Source of the DNA: Sphaerimonospora cavernae
GTDB taxonomy: Bacteria > Actinomycetota > Actinomycetes > Streptosporangiales > Streptosporangiaceae
Direction: 5' to 3'
Assembly (NCBI RefSeq): GCF_042435035.1
Contig: NZ_JBHMQT010000067.1
Span: 34,735 to 98,734 of the forward strand
Length of the DNA: 64,000 bases
The notes below the pieces were generated by a model, which saw nothing but the letters and a program-made list of their open reading frames with translations, was not told the DNA's origin and ran no database searches. Of the stretch, positions 57,164 to 64,000 are shown piece by piece. The position numbers and the translations under genes are program-made. Every line of letters starts with the position of its first letter. Position 1 is the first letter of the stretch.

Positions 57164-58270
57164 GTGACCGCACGTGAGCAAGGACAGACAGTGACGCCGG
57201 TGGACACGGCGGAGGTGGGAAAGGGCGGCGCCGGCCGCCGGGATAACGGCGGCGGGACTTGGCGCGCACGCATCCGCCGGGCGATACGCGCCGCCTCCCG
57301 GCCGGGCCCCTGGAAACGGGGTCTGCTGCTCGCGGTGCTGGCACTGCTGGTCGGCCTGCTCATGCTGCTGCATGCGAAGATCCCGAACCGGATCGGGAAC
57401 CTCGGCAGCCTGGTGGAGACCTTCCTTCCGTGGTTCGGCCTGTTCATCCCGGTGCTGTCGGCCGGGGCGCTGCGGCGCCGCTCCGCCTCCGCGGTGGTCG
57501 CGCTGCTGTTGCCGGTCATGGTGTGGCTGAACCTCTTCGGCGGGCTGCTCGGCGACAAATCCCGCCCGGGCGGTGACCTCATGGTGATCAGCCACAATGT
57601 CGACACCGGTCATCCCGACCCGGTCGCCGTCGCCCGTGACCTGGCCGGCTCAGGGGCGGACATGCTGGCCCTGGTGGAGCTGTCCGCGCAGACCCTGGGC
57701 ACATTCGAGAAGGGGCTGGCGGAGGCGTACCCGTACCACACGGTGCAGGGCACGGTCGGGCTGTGGAGCAGGCTGCCGCTGTCGGACACCCGGCAGGTCG
57801 ACCTCAAGATGGACTACGGGCCGTTGTCGGACACCCAGTCGGCCGCGATGAGGATGACCTACAACCGGGCCCTGCGCACCACGGTGGCCACGGACCAGGG
57901 TCCGCTGGCGGTGTATGTGGCCCACCTGGGATCCGTGCGGGTGAATCCCCGGGCGGGCTTCTGGACGGCTCAGCGGAACAGAGGCGCACAGGCGCTCGCC
58001 GAGGCCATCGCCGCCGAGCAGAACGAGCGAGTGATGCTGCTCGGCGATCTGAACGGCACCATGGACGACCGCGCCTTCGCCGACCTCACCTCGCAGCTGC
58101 GCTCGGCCCAGGTCGTGGCCGGGGACGGCTTCGGCTTCAGCTGGCCGGCGAAGTTCCCGATGGTACGGATCGACCAGATCCTGGTCCGTGGCGTGGAGCC
58201 GCTGAGCTCGTGGGTGCTGCCCGCCACCGGCAGCGATCATCTGCCGGTGGCGGCCGAAATCAGCTGGTGA
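57164..58270 (+). CDS. Membrane-anchored endonuclease/exonuclease/phosphatase (EEP) family protein
   Basis: The protein has 368 residues from the GTG at 57164 (CGAGGA upstream). About 45 polar residues lead to three helices (GLLLAVLALLVGLLMLL near 60, FLPWFGLFIPVLSAGAL near 96, SAVVALLLPVMVWLNLFGG near 118). The EEP domain then lies outside the membrane: VISHNVDTG near 145, ALVELSAQ (catalytic Glu) near 172, MLLGDLNGTMDD near 291, and GSDHLPVAAEISW (catalytic His) at the end. Substrates of this fold include phospholipids, sugar phosphates and DNA. The C terminus is complete. Confidence 0.88.
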   Translation: MTAREQGQTVTPVDTAEVGKGGAGRRDNGGGTWRARIRRAIRAASRPGPWKRGLLLAVLALLVGLLMLLHAKIPNRIGNLGSLVETFLPWFGLFIPVLSAGALRRRSASAVVALLLPVMVWLNLFGGLLGDKSRPGGDLMVISHNVDTGHPDPVAVARDLAGSGADMLALVELSAQTLGTFEKGLAEAYPYHTVQGTVGLWSRLPLSDTRQVDLKMDYGPLSDTQSAAMRMTYNRALRTTVATDQGPLAVYVAHLGSVRVNPRAGFWTAQRNRGAQALAEAIAAEQNERVMLLGDLNGTMDDRAFADLTSQLRSAQVVAGDGFGFSWPAKFPMVRIDQILVRGVEPLSSWVLPATGSDHLPVAAEISW

Positions 58271-58284
58271 ACACCCACGCGGAT

Positions 58285-58992
58285 TCAGGCTGTGAGGGCA
58301 GCCACCGCTTCCCGGTAGATGACCTCCGGGTCCTCCGACAGCGATGCCTTCACCTGGCGGCTCCGTTCGTCGGCGAGCACCTCGGGCCGGTGCGCCTCGA
58401 TGCCGTCGAGGGCCGCAGCGACGATCACTTCGGGGGCGCTCTTGTCGCCGTCGTACCAGGCCATCATGTCGGTGTCGGCAGCGCCCAGGTGCAGGCCGGT
58501 CACCAGGGTGCGCTGTCGGGCCAGCTCAAGGCGTACGTTGTTGGTGAGCGCCCACTCGGCGGCCTTCGCCGCGTGGTATGCGCCCGCACCGTCGTAGGCG
58601 AGCCACGAGATCGCGGACAGAACATTGAGGATCGCGCCGTCGGCCAGCTGGGGCGCGAAGGCACGGATCATGTTGAGGGTGCCGTAGAAGTGGGTGTCCA
58701 TCTCGCGGCGAATCGTGTCCAGGTCTCCGGTGACCAGATTCGCCCCGGTCGAGATTCCCGCATTGTTGATGAGAATCTTGACGTCGGGTGCGGCCGCTGC
58801 GGCGGCGGCGACCGATGCCGGATCGGTGATGTCCAGGCGCAGCGGGACGACCCCCGGCACGTCGATGAGGTCGGGGCGGCGGGCGGTGGCGTACACCTTG
58901 CCGGCGCCGCGGTCGAGGAGGGACAGGACGAATTGCCGGCCCAGGCCCCGGTTGGCCCCGGTGACCAGCACATGTGCTCCGTTGATCTGCAT
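58285..58992 (-). CDS. SDR family oxidoreductase
   Basis: The 235-residue protein has VLVTGANRGLGRQFVLSLLD for the cofactor, ILINNAGIS at about residue 73, Ser in LNVLSAISWLAY, and YHAAKAAEWAL as the YxxxK motif. Its short length and RRP after the second strand (YATARRPDLIDV) suggest NADP. It is divergent from a MerR gene with a palindromic site between, so it is probably induced by that regulator, perhaps for detoxifying a carbonyl compound. Confidence 0.92.
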   Translation of the reverse strand: MQINGAHVLVTGANRGLGRQFVLSLLDRGAGKVYATARRPDLIDVPGVVPLRLDITDPASVAAAAAAAPDVKILINNAGISTGANLVTGDLDTIRREMDTHFYGTLNMIRAFAPQLADGAILNVLSAISWLAYDGAGAYHAAKAAEWALTNNVRLELARQRTLVTGLHLGAADTDMMAWYDGDKSAPEVIVAAALDGIEAHRPEVLADERSRQVKASLSEDPEVIYREAVAALTA

Positions 58993-59008
58993 GTGGCTAC
59001 GCTAAAAC

Positions 59009-59024
59009 CTGACGTTGACGTCAG
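59009..59024. promoter_or_regulatory. MerR operator between SDR and MerR genes
   Basis: CTGACGTTGACGTCAG has perfect 7-bp arms (CTGACGT/ACGTCAG) around a 2-nt centre. On the minus strand it is flanked by TTGCCT and TAGCGT, with a spacer of 19-20 nt, the long-spacer form used by MerR proteins. It should control the SDR gene. Confidence 0.7.
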
Positions 59025-59050
59025 AGGCAAGTCGTGTGACGGAGGTCACG

Positions 59051-59458
59051 GTGCGGATCGGGGAGTTGGCGGCGAGATCAGGGGTCAGCGTGCGGGCCCT
59101 GCGCTACTACGAGGAGCAGGGGCTGCTGGACGCCTACCGGAGCGGCTCCGGGCAGCGCCACTACCCCGAGTCGGCGGCCGAGCGGGTCCATCTGATCCAG
59201 ATGCTGTACGCGGCCGGCCTGTCCAGCCGGACCATCGTCGACCTGCTGCCCTACGTCGAGGCCAAGGTCAGCACTCCGGCCTCGCGTACCCGCCTCGCCG
59301 CCGAGCGCGATCGCATCGATGCCCAGATCGCCGCGTTGACCCGTACCCGTGATCGTCTGGACACGGTCATCCAGATCTCCGGAAGCCCGGGCAGCGGCTG
59401 CGCGTGGGTCGAGGAGCAGGAGGCCGCCGCGGAGGCGGGTCGCTCCGCCACGCCGTGA
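59051..59458 (+). CDS. MerR family transcriptional regulator
   Basis: The protein has 135 residues from the GTG at 59051, which has GGAGG 5 nt upstream; GTG 59036 and TTG 59015 are less likely starts. VRIGELAARSGVSVRALRYY and EEQGLLDAYRSGSGQRHYPE are the MerR HTH, and a coiled-coil dimer helix (SRTRLAAERDRIDAQIAALT) follows. A single Cys lies near the end. The next neighbour across the operator is the SDR gene, its likely target. Confidence 0.92.
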   Translation: MRIGELAARSGVSVRALRYYEEQGLLDAYRSGSGQRHYPESAAERVHLIQMLYAAGLSSRTIVDLLPYVEAKVSTPASRTRLAAERDRIDAQIAALTRTRDRLDTVIQISGSPGSGCAWVEEQEAAAEAGRSATP

Positions 59459-59546
59459 TCATCCCGGCCCGGCCACCTCGGCCAGGACGGCGCGCCGTGG
59501 ACCGCCCTGGAGACAGGAGCGGCCGCCCGGCTGACCCCATGACCCC

Positions 59547-60776
59547 TCAGGTCGCCGGTGTGTCGGGGGTAGCCGCGCGGAGTTCGGCGGCCACCGCTCG
59601 TTCGCGAAGCTGGGCCGCCTCCGCCCTGGCCACGTCGAGCTGCGCCCGCAGGTCGGCCAGGCGGGCCCGCTCCAGCGCCAGCTCGGCCTGGAGCCGCTCC
59701 CGCTCGGCGACGGCCGTACGAGCCTGCTCGACGGCGCGATCCGCCTCATCCTGGGTTTCCTGCGCTCGTTCTCTGGCCTGCGCCGTCTCAGCCGCGGCGC
59801 GGGCCGTCTCGGCGATCGCCTGCTCCCGTGCTTCCTCGGCCGCCTGCGCGCGAGCCAGAGCCCGGTCGCGTTCGGCATGGGCCTGGCCGACCGCCCGATC
59901 GCGTTCGGCCTCGGCGCGGGTGACGGCGCGGTCGCGTTCGGCCTCGGCGGCCTGGGCGCGGGCGAGCGCGGCCGCACTGGCCTGCTCGGCCTCGCGGTGT
60001 GCGCGCCGGGCCAGTTCGGCCTCGTTCTTCGCCGCTGCGGCCTCGGCGGCGGCCCGTTCGTGCTCCTGCCGTTCCCGTACGGCGTCCGCCCGCGCCTGGC
60101 GTGCTTCCGAGACAGCCTGATCGACCCGTGCGGTCAGTTCCTTAACGGCCTGATCGCGCGCGGTCTCGGCCGCCTCGGCCCGCTGGCGGGCCTCAGCGGC
60201 CTCCTGCTGAGCCTTCCGTTCGGTGCTCGCCGCCTCGCGCAGGGCGGCCAGCGCCTGCTCGCGGGCGGTCTCCGCGTCGGTGAATGCGCTGTCGCGTTCG
60301 GCGTAGGCCTCTTCGGCCGCCTGCCGGGACTCCTGCGCCTCCCGCCGGGCGGCCTGCGCGGCCTCGCGCGCGAGCCGTACCTGCTCCAGCGCCTGCTCGC
60401 GCTCGGTGCGGGCGATGGCGACGCGGGTGTGCGCCTCGGCCTGGACCGCGCTCAGCTTCGCCTCGACTCCCGCCGGGCTCAGCTCGTCGGCGAGCACCTG
60501 GGCGAGCGGCTCGATGGCCGCCGCCAGGCCCTTTTCCATGCGTTCGTACAGGTCTTCGACCCGGGCGAGCGCTCCCTCAAGGCCGGGTGCGGCCCGGCGC
60601 ATCTCCCTTTCCCGCTTCGCCGCCGCCTGGCAGGCCCCCTGCGGGCAGTACTCCCTGGGCCTGCCCCGCCGCACCTGCTGTTCTATCGCCGCGCCGCAAT
60701 GTCTGCAGGCCCGCGTCGTCGTGGTCGCAGGGGCCGGGAGGCTCTCAGGGGCGCCAATCTCCGGGGGATTCGTCAC
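59547..60776 (-). CDS. Zinc-finger protein with a 300-residue coiled coil
   Basis: The protein has 409 residues. Near the N terminus, CRHCGAAIEQ and later RPREYCPQGACQAAAKRERE form a C-x2-C-x17-C-x4-C zinc site. From about residue 80 to the end, Ala, Glu and Arg make up most residues with heptad spacing, and a unit close to AEAERDRAV is repeated around 265-300. The gene may be leaderless (TAGGCT at 60784-60789, 7 nt before the GTG). Similar zinc-finger and coiled-coil proteins occur in actinomycetes, but the function is unknown; DNA binding and filament formation (KfrA-like) are possible. Confidence 0.75.
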   Translation of the reverse strand: MTNPPEIGAPESLPAPATTTTRACRHCGAAIEQQVRRGRPREYCPQGACQAAAKREREMRRAAPGLEGALARVEDLYERMEKGLAAAIEPLAQVLADELSPAGVEAKLSAVQAEAHTRVAIARTEREQALEQVRLAREAAQAARREAQESRQAAEEAYAERDSAFTDAETAREQALAALREAASTERKAQQEAAEARQRAEAAETARDQAVKELTARVDQAVSEARQARADAVRERQEHERAAAEAAAAKNEAELARRAHREAEQASAAALARAQAAEAERDRAVTRAEAERDRAVGQAHAERDRALARAQAAEEAREQAIAETARAAAETAQARERAQETQDEADRAVEQARTAVAERERLQAELALERARLADLRAQLDVARAEAAQLRERAVAAELRAATPDTPAT

Positions 60777-60915
60777 ACGCGACAGCCTATCAATTTCCGT
60801 ATTTCTGGAAATGGAAAATCGAAAACATGAATCTGTTGCGTGGCCAGGTGAGCCGGATAGCTTGTGAGACGGGTAATTCCCGCAAGCTATCGAGCGGGCG
60901 AAGACCCGGCCGACC

Positions 60916-62412
60916 TCAGGGGCTGAGGTTGACGGTGGGGAGGGCCTCGACCGCGGGTCCGTTCAGGATGTTTCCGTCGATGTCGAATCGGGAGCCGTGG
61001 CAGGCGCAGTCCCAGCTGGTCTCCGCCGCGTTCCAGCACAGCCGGCAGCCCAGGTGGGTGCAGGCCAGCCTGACCGCGTGGAGCCCGCCTGCCTCGTCGC
61101 GGTAGGCGCCGACGGTGTCGCCGTCGACATCGATCACGCCGTCATGGCCCGGGGCCAGATCACGCCCATGGTGGGAACGGAGCCGGTCCAGGTCCGCGCC
61201 GACCTTGAGGTTGTCCTTGATCAGTTGACCCACGGCCTTCGCATCGCCGATGCGGGTCGCGTCGAACACCGGCAGCCAGGGACTGTCATGGCCCGCGATC
61301 AGGTCGCCCAGTATAAGTGCGGCGGCGCCGCCGCTGCTCAACCCCCATTTCTTGAACCCCGTCGCCACCAAGATCCTGTCGTTCATCGGCGAACGGCCGA
61401 TGTAGGGCACGTGATCGGCGGTGGTGTAGTCCTGGCTTGACCAGCGGTAATCCACCGAATCCACGTCGAAGGTGGACCTGGTCCACTGCTCCAGGTCCTC
61501 CCCCATCGCTTGCGTGTCCTGTTCTGTGCCGGTGTCGTGGCCGTTGCCCACGACGATCAGCCCGTTGGGTCCGGGATCGAGCCACGGCCGCGTGGACCTG
61601 GTGGGAGAGTCGACCGAGATCGTCATCTCCTGCGGTGCCGGACCGCGGAGCCGGGCCGCCAGCCCGAAGGAGCGGGTGGGTCTGGTCTTGGCGAAGTACC
61701 CTCCGATCGTGCCGATCGGCAGCAACGTCGCCATCACCACATGGTTCGCGCGCACCGTTGCGGCCGCGGTGCGCACCCGCGCGGTGCCATCCCGGTGTTC
61801 CTCCACGTCCAGCACGCGGGTGTGCTCGAATACCGCCACACCGGCTGCCGACAACGCGGCGGCCAGACCGGCGACGTAGCGACCCGCGTGGAAGTGCAGC
61901 TGGTTGCCGAACCGCACCGCCGCCTCGACCTCGAAAGGCAGATCGACCGACTCCACCAGCGACGCGGGCAGGCCGAGACGCCCGGCTGCCGCCGCTTCCT
62001 CCTCCACCGTTCGACGCCGGCCCGGATCGCGGGTGTAGGCGAGGGCGGGCGCGCGGGTGAGATCGCAGTCGATGCCGTACTCACCGGTCAGCGTGGCGAC
62101 CAGTTCCACGCCGGCCTGGTTGGCCTCCGCATACATACGAGCGTGGTCTTCGCCGTGCCGGTCGATCATTTGCGCGTAGACCAGCCCATGCTGGGAGGTC
62201 ACCTTCCCGGTGGTGCCCCCTGTCGTGCCCTCGCCCAAACGCCGGGCTTCCACCACCGCGACCGAACCGGCACCGGCCCGCCGCACCAGCAGCGCGGTGG
62301 TCAGCCCGACCAGCCCGCCTCCCACCACCACGACATCAACAGCCACGTCCTCCCGCAAACGAGGACACACCGGCCGGTCAGCGGTGGCCGTCCATACACT
62401 CTCGTTCCGCAC
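60916..62412 (-). CDS. FAD-dependent oxidoreductase with C-terminal Rieske 2Fe-2S domain
   Basis: The protein has 498 residues from the GTG at 62412 with AGGAGG 9 nt upstream. Residues 24-400 are a DAO-type FAD domain: VDVVVVGGGLVGLTTALLVR at the start and ILVATGFKKWGLSSGGAA near 350. The Rieske domain is at 415-498, with CTHLGCRLCWNAAE and WDCACHGSRFDIDG providing the two Cys and two His ligands. Such fusions oxidise amines or similar compounds and pass electrons to the cluster. Substrate unknown. Confidence 0.92.
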   Translation of the reverse strand: MRNESVWTATADRPVCPRLREDVAVDVVVVGGGLVGLTTALLVRRAGAGSVAVVEARRLGEGTTGGTTGKVTSQHGLVYAQMIDRHGEDHARMYAEANQAGVELVATLTGEYGIDCDLTRAPALAYTRDPGRRRTVEEEAAAAGRLGLPASLVESVDLPFEVEAAVRFGNQLHFHAGRYVAGLAAALSAAGVAVFEHTRVLDVEEHRDGTARVRTAAATVRANHVVMATLLPIGTIGGYFAKTRPTRSFGLAARLRGPAPQEMTISVDSPTRSTRPWLDPGPNGLIVVGNGHDTGTEQDTQAMGEDLEQWTRSTFDVDSVDYRWSSQDYTTADHVPYIGRSPMNDRILVATGFKKWGLSSGGAAALILGDLIAGHDSPWLPVFDATRIGDAKAVGQLIKDNLKVGADLDRLRSHHGRDLAPGHDGVIDVDGDTVGAYRDEAGGLHAVRLACTHLGCRLCWNAAETSWDCACHGSRFDIDGNILNGPAVEALPTVNLSP

Positions 62413-62984
62413 CCCAAGTCCTCCTGACCACGCTGAGCGATAGACAGATGTGATCCCACCGGAATCGGCGCCCGCAGCGACGGTGAAGTCGGCGCCCCGA
62501 CGTGGGCGCCGACATCAAGCCCGGCCAACTCGCCGGCCGGCCCGGCATGCCCAGTCATCAGATGCGGGACGCCGAAGATGGCGGCCGGACAGCGACTGTA
62601 ACGAGAACACGACCAATATCGAATGCGTTGCAGGGCCCGAGCGCCTGTGCTGGATTTTCCAGGTGTTCTCTCTGGCCGACAGGTGTCCAGAGAGATGCCC
62701 GCTGTTCGCCGCCGCTACACAGCTGATCGGCCTGAGGTCCTTTACCTACTCCGCGCCGCCGGGCTGGCGGAGAGGTAAAGCGCCTGTGGTCCGGCACAGT
62801 GCCGTTGTCAGCCGCGGTTTCGGCCAAAGCCTGCAGGGTAGGCGTCGCCGCGAGGACGAGTTCCATCTGCCGGGTTCCGAACCTCGGCGGACGGCACCGC
62901 GCGGAGCAGACTCGCTCGCACCGCACCCGATGAGTTTGAGGCTCGTGTCGTCCATGGCCTGTCGGAGGAGCAAGGAGTACGCTC
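62413..62984. other. Intergenic region of 572 nt, no clear gene
   Basis: I find no supported gene. Base use is less GC-rich around 62590-62660, and frames on both strands have no known motif. CTCTGGCCGACAGG/CCAGAG near 62672-62694 can form a short stem. The region may be decayed DNA, in line with the insertion scars further right. Confidence 0.4.
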
Positions 62985-63515
62985 GTGATAGTTGACGATG
63001 GCAACCAGCGGTTGTCGGCACGGGCCGCGTGTCTGGGCGTCGCCGGCGGCCTTCGATCGTGGCCCCCGCTTGGGGCACTGGCGCTGAATTACCACGCGGA
63101 CGCGAGCATGGGCGGGTGGAGAAGCTGGCCGGTGTTTCGCAGCGAAGTAGGGCGAAAGCTGCTGATCGGGGCGGGAGCGGCCGAATTCGTCGCCGACAAG
63201 CTTCCCTGGACCCAGTCCCGGCTCGCTCCGCGCATCCAGTGGTCGACGCTCGACACGGGGCTGTTCGGGCGCGTCGCCCTCGTCGCTCTCGCCGGGGCGG
63301 CACTCGGAAGCGAATACGGGGGGAAGTACTCCGTGGCCAAAGGAGCGTTCTTCGCCGCCCTTGGCGCGATCCTCGGCAACCTCGGCGGCTACTACTTCCG
63401 CGCGGTGGCAGACGAGGCAACCGGTCTGCCCGATCCGGCGGTCGCAGTCGTCGAGGACGCGGCCGCGGTCGCCCTGCTGAACGCCACAGTGCCGGTGGCC
63501 ATGGCGGTGCGATAA
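62985..63515 (+). CDS. DUF4126 family membrane protein
   Basis: The 176-residue protein has the family block GAGAAEFVADKLPWTQSRLA near residue 62, then ALVALAGAALGSEYGGK and FFAALGAILGNLGGYYFRA. The N-terminal GLRSWPPLGALAL segment is also typical. It has three or four short hydrophobic stretches. Function unknown. The start is a GTG at 62985 with AAGGAG 7 nt before it. Confidence 0.8.
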   Translation: MIVDDGNQRLSARAACLGVAGGLRSWPPLGALALNYHADASMGGWRSWPVFRSEVGRKLLIGAGAAEFVADKLPWTQSRLAPRIQWSTLDTGLFGRVALVALAGAALGSEYGGKYSVAKGAFFAALGAILGNLGGYYFRAVADEATGLPDPAVAVVEDAAAVALLNATVPVAMAVR

Positions 63516-63558
63516 ACGCACCCCTCTCGTCGCCCGCTCATCCGGCTTCACCGCCAGT

Positions 63559-63697
63559 GCAGGCGAAGTCCTTCAACATCGGGATCGAACGGCCCAACGG
63601 CCGCCTGGTAGACCTGCTGCTGGAGGCCGGCCACCCGGTCGTCCCGGACGCCGAAGGAGTCCCCAAGCACTGGGCCGTGCACTTCCGCTGGGCCTGA
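63559..63697 (+). pseudogene. IS110-family transposase fragment
   Basis: The frame contains IERPNGRLVDLLLEAGHPVV, a match to the N-terminal RuvC-like domain of IS110-family transposases (IExPxGxLVxxLxxAGxPVxP). It ends after about 45 residues with unrelated sequence and a stop at 63697. No IS end can be seen. It is a relic of a past insertion. Confidence 0.65.
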
Positions 63698-63707
63698 TGG
63701 ACGCCGG

Positions 63708-63938
63708 TCAGGGCAATCTGGCCTCCACAACGCCGTCGACGACCCGCCCGTCCAGCACCTGCTGATCGGTGCTGGACGGGCCGTGCACGACCTTGCCGTC
63801 CTTCAGCTGGAAGGTGCTGCCGTGCCAGGGGCAGACGACGCAGGGCCGCCCGTCGACCTTGATCACCTTGCCCTGCCCGAGCGGCCCGCTCTGGTGGGCG
63901 CAGCGGTCCAGCATCACGGTGATGTCGCTGCCGTCGCG
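63708..63938 (-). pseudogene. Rieske 2Fe-2S protein truncated by an IS200/IS605-type insertion
   Basis: The C-terminal 76 codons remain. They carry the whole cluster motif: DRCAHQSGPLGQG with Cys and His, and VVCPWHGSTFQLKDG with the second Cys and His. The tail VVHGPSSTDQQVLDGRVVDG is usual for stand-alone Rieske domains. Upstream of DGSDITVMLDR the expected N-terminal part is replaced by the mobile-element end at 63939. The original protein may have had a DUF2231 or other N-terminal domain. Confidence 0.7.
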
Positions 63939-64000
63939 TTGAACTCCTCTCCAGCATGAATGCTGGAGATTCTTCCCGTCACCGAGGTGCGGGGGTTCGC
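63939..64000 (-). mobile_element. Right end of an IS200/IS605-family (TnpB-type) element
   Basis: On the minus strand GGGAAGAA is followed by a perfect hairpin with 10-bp arms (TCTCCAGCAT/ATGCTGGAGA, 63948-63969) and then GGAGTTCAA. AGAATCTCC-hairpin-GGAGAGxxxTCAA is the standard right end of actinomycete IS605 elements, and TCAA (63939-63942) equals the IS608 right cleavage tetranucleotide. The element lies to the right, beyond the window, where a tnpB gene transcribed leftward is expected. The hairpin would be the 3' end of the guide RNA, with the Rieske gene sequence as guide. Confidence 0.7.

Noticed and set aside
59870..60420. Periodic DNA as a CRISPR or tandem array
   Set aside because: The repeats are in frame and encode the coiled coil. 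There are no spacers of fixed length.
1..64000. tRNA or rRNA genes
   Set aside because: Reading both strands of the gaps showed no cloverleaf-type sequence with the conserved GTTCGA loop in the right setting, and no rRNA segments. A covariance-model search would be decisive.

Overview
The window is 64 kb of very GC-rich DNA with many GTG and TTG starts, overlapping stop/start codons (ATGA, GTGA, TTGA) and several leaderless genes carrying a TANNNT -10 box 6-8 nt before the start codon. The families present (ECF41/SigJ, WHG-type TetR, RsbW-like ATPase, actinomycete c-di-AMP riboswitch before a CHAP hydrolase, Rv2578c-like radical SAM protein) point to a filamentous actinomycete chromosome. Streptosporangiales is my best guess, by general resemblance only. 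I see no tRNA, rRNA, CRISPR array or replication origin.

Layout. 1-4.8 kb: a cut rRNA-type methyltransferase, a MoxR/DUF58/VWA operon, a kinase-like membrane protein and a small methyltransferase. 5-6.4 kb: AmiS/UreI channel and TauE/SafE exporter. 6.5-10.1 kb (minus strand): the most unusual part, a compact operon that looks like a ribosomally synthesised peptide (RiPP) pathway: a strong promoter, a 35-residue peptide missing from a length-limited ORF list, a SagB-type flavin dehydrogenase, a D-threonine-aldolase-like PLP enzyme and an MFS exporter, the last three translationally coupled. 10.2-15.2 kb: DeoR and WYL regulators, LysE exporter, Nudix, PPOX-like protein and SDR. 15.2-22.6 kb: RND exporter, purB, GNAT, HAD phosphatase, tyrosine recombinase. 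22.8-28.5 kb: an L7/L12-like membrane protein, a Uma2 protein, an RsbW-like ATPase, and a large M48 membrane protease with an unknown partner. 28.6-32.2 kb: TetR and a three-gene ABC-2 exporter. 32.2-35.1 kb: quinol nitric oxide reductase with a cysteine-rich membrane partner. 35.2-39.7 kb: AraC, VOC, TetR/SMR pair, radical SAM protein and a HigBA-like toxin-antitoxin pair. 39.9-47.5 kb: cell-envelope genes (small membrane protein, L,D-transpeptidase, secreted repeat protein, beta-lactamase-like hydrolase, c-di-AMP riboswitch plus CHAP protein) and RecD2. 47.8-49.5 kb: KhtTU-like K+/H+ antiporter. 49.6-58.3 kb: molybdopterin oxidoreductase, a MerR-PP2C fusion with MFS exporter, ECF41 sigma factor with NDH-2-like flavoprotein, and an EEP-family membrane protein. 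58.3-64 kb: SDR/MerR pair, zinc-finger coiled-coil protein, FAD-Rieske oxidoreductase, DUF4126 protein, and a right edge scarred by IS110 and IS200/IS605-type insertions.

Two themes cross the window. First, at least five genes survive only as pieces (MFS at 10.2 kb, alpha/beta hydrolase at 13.1 kb, FBP-domain gene at 28.6 kb, beta-lactamase tail at 29.4 kb, SDR tail at 38.8 kb). In three of them both ends are kept and the middle is gone. Second, several regulators sit beside clear palindromic sites, so local control circuits can be read from the DNA. All functional calls come from reading motifs by eye. No database search was possible.
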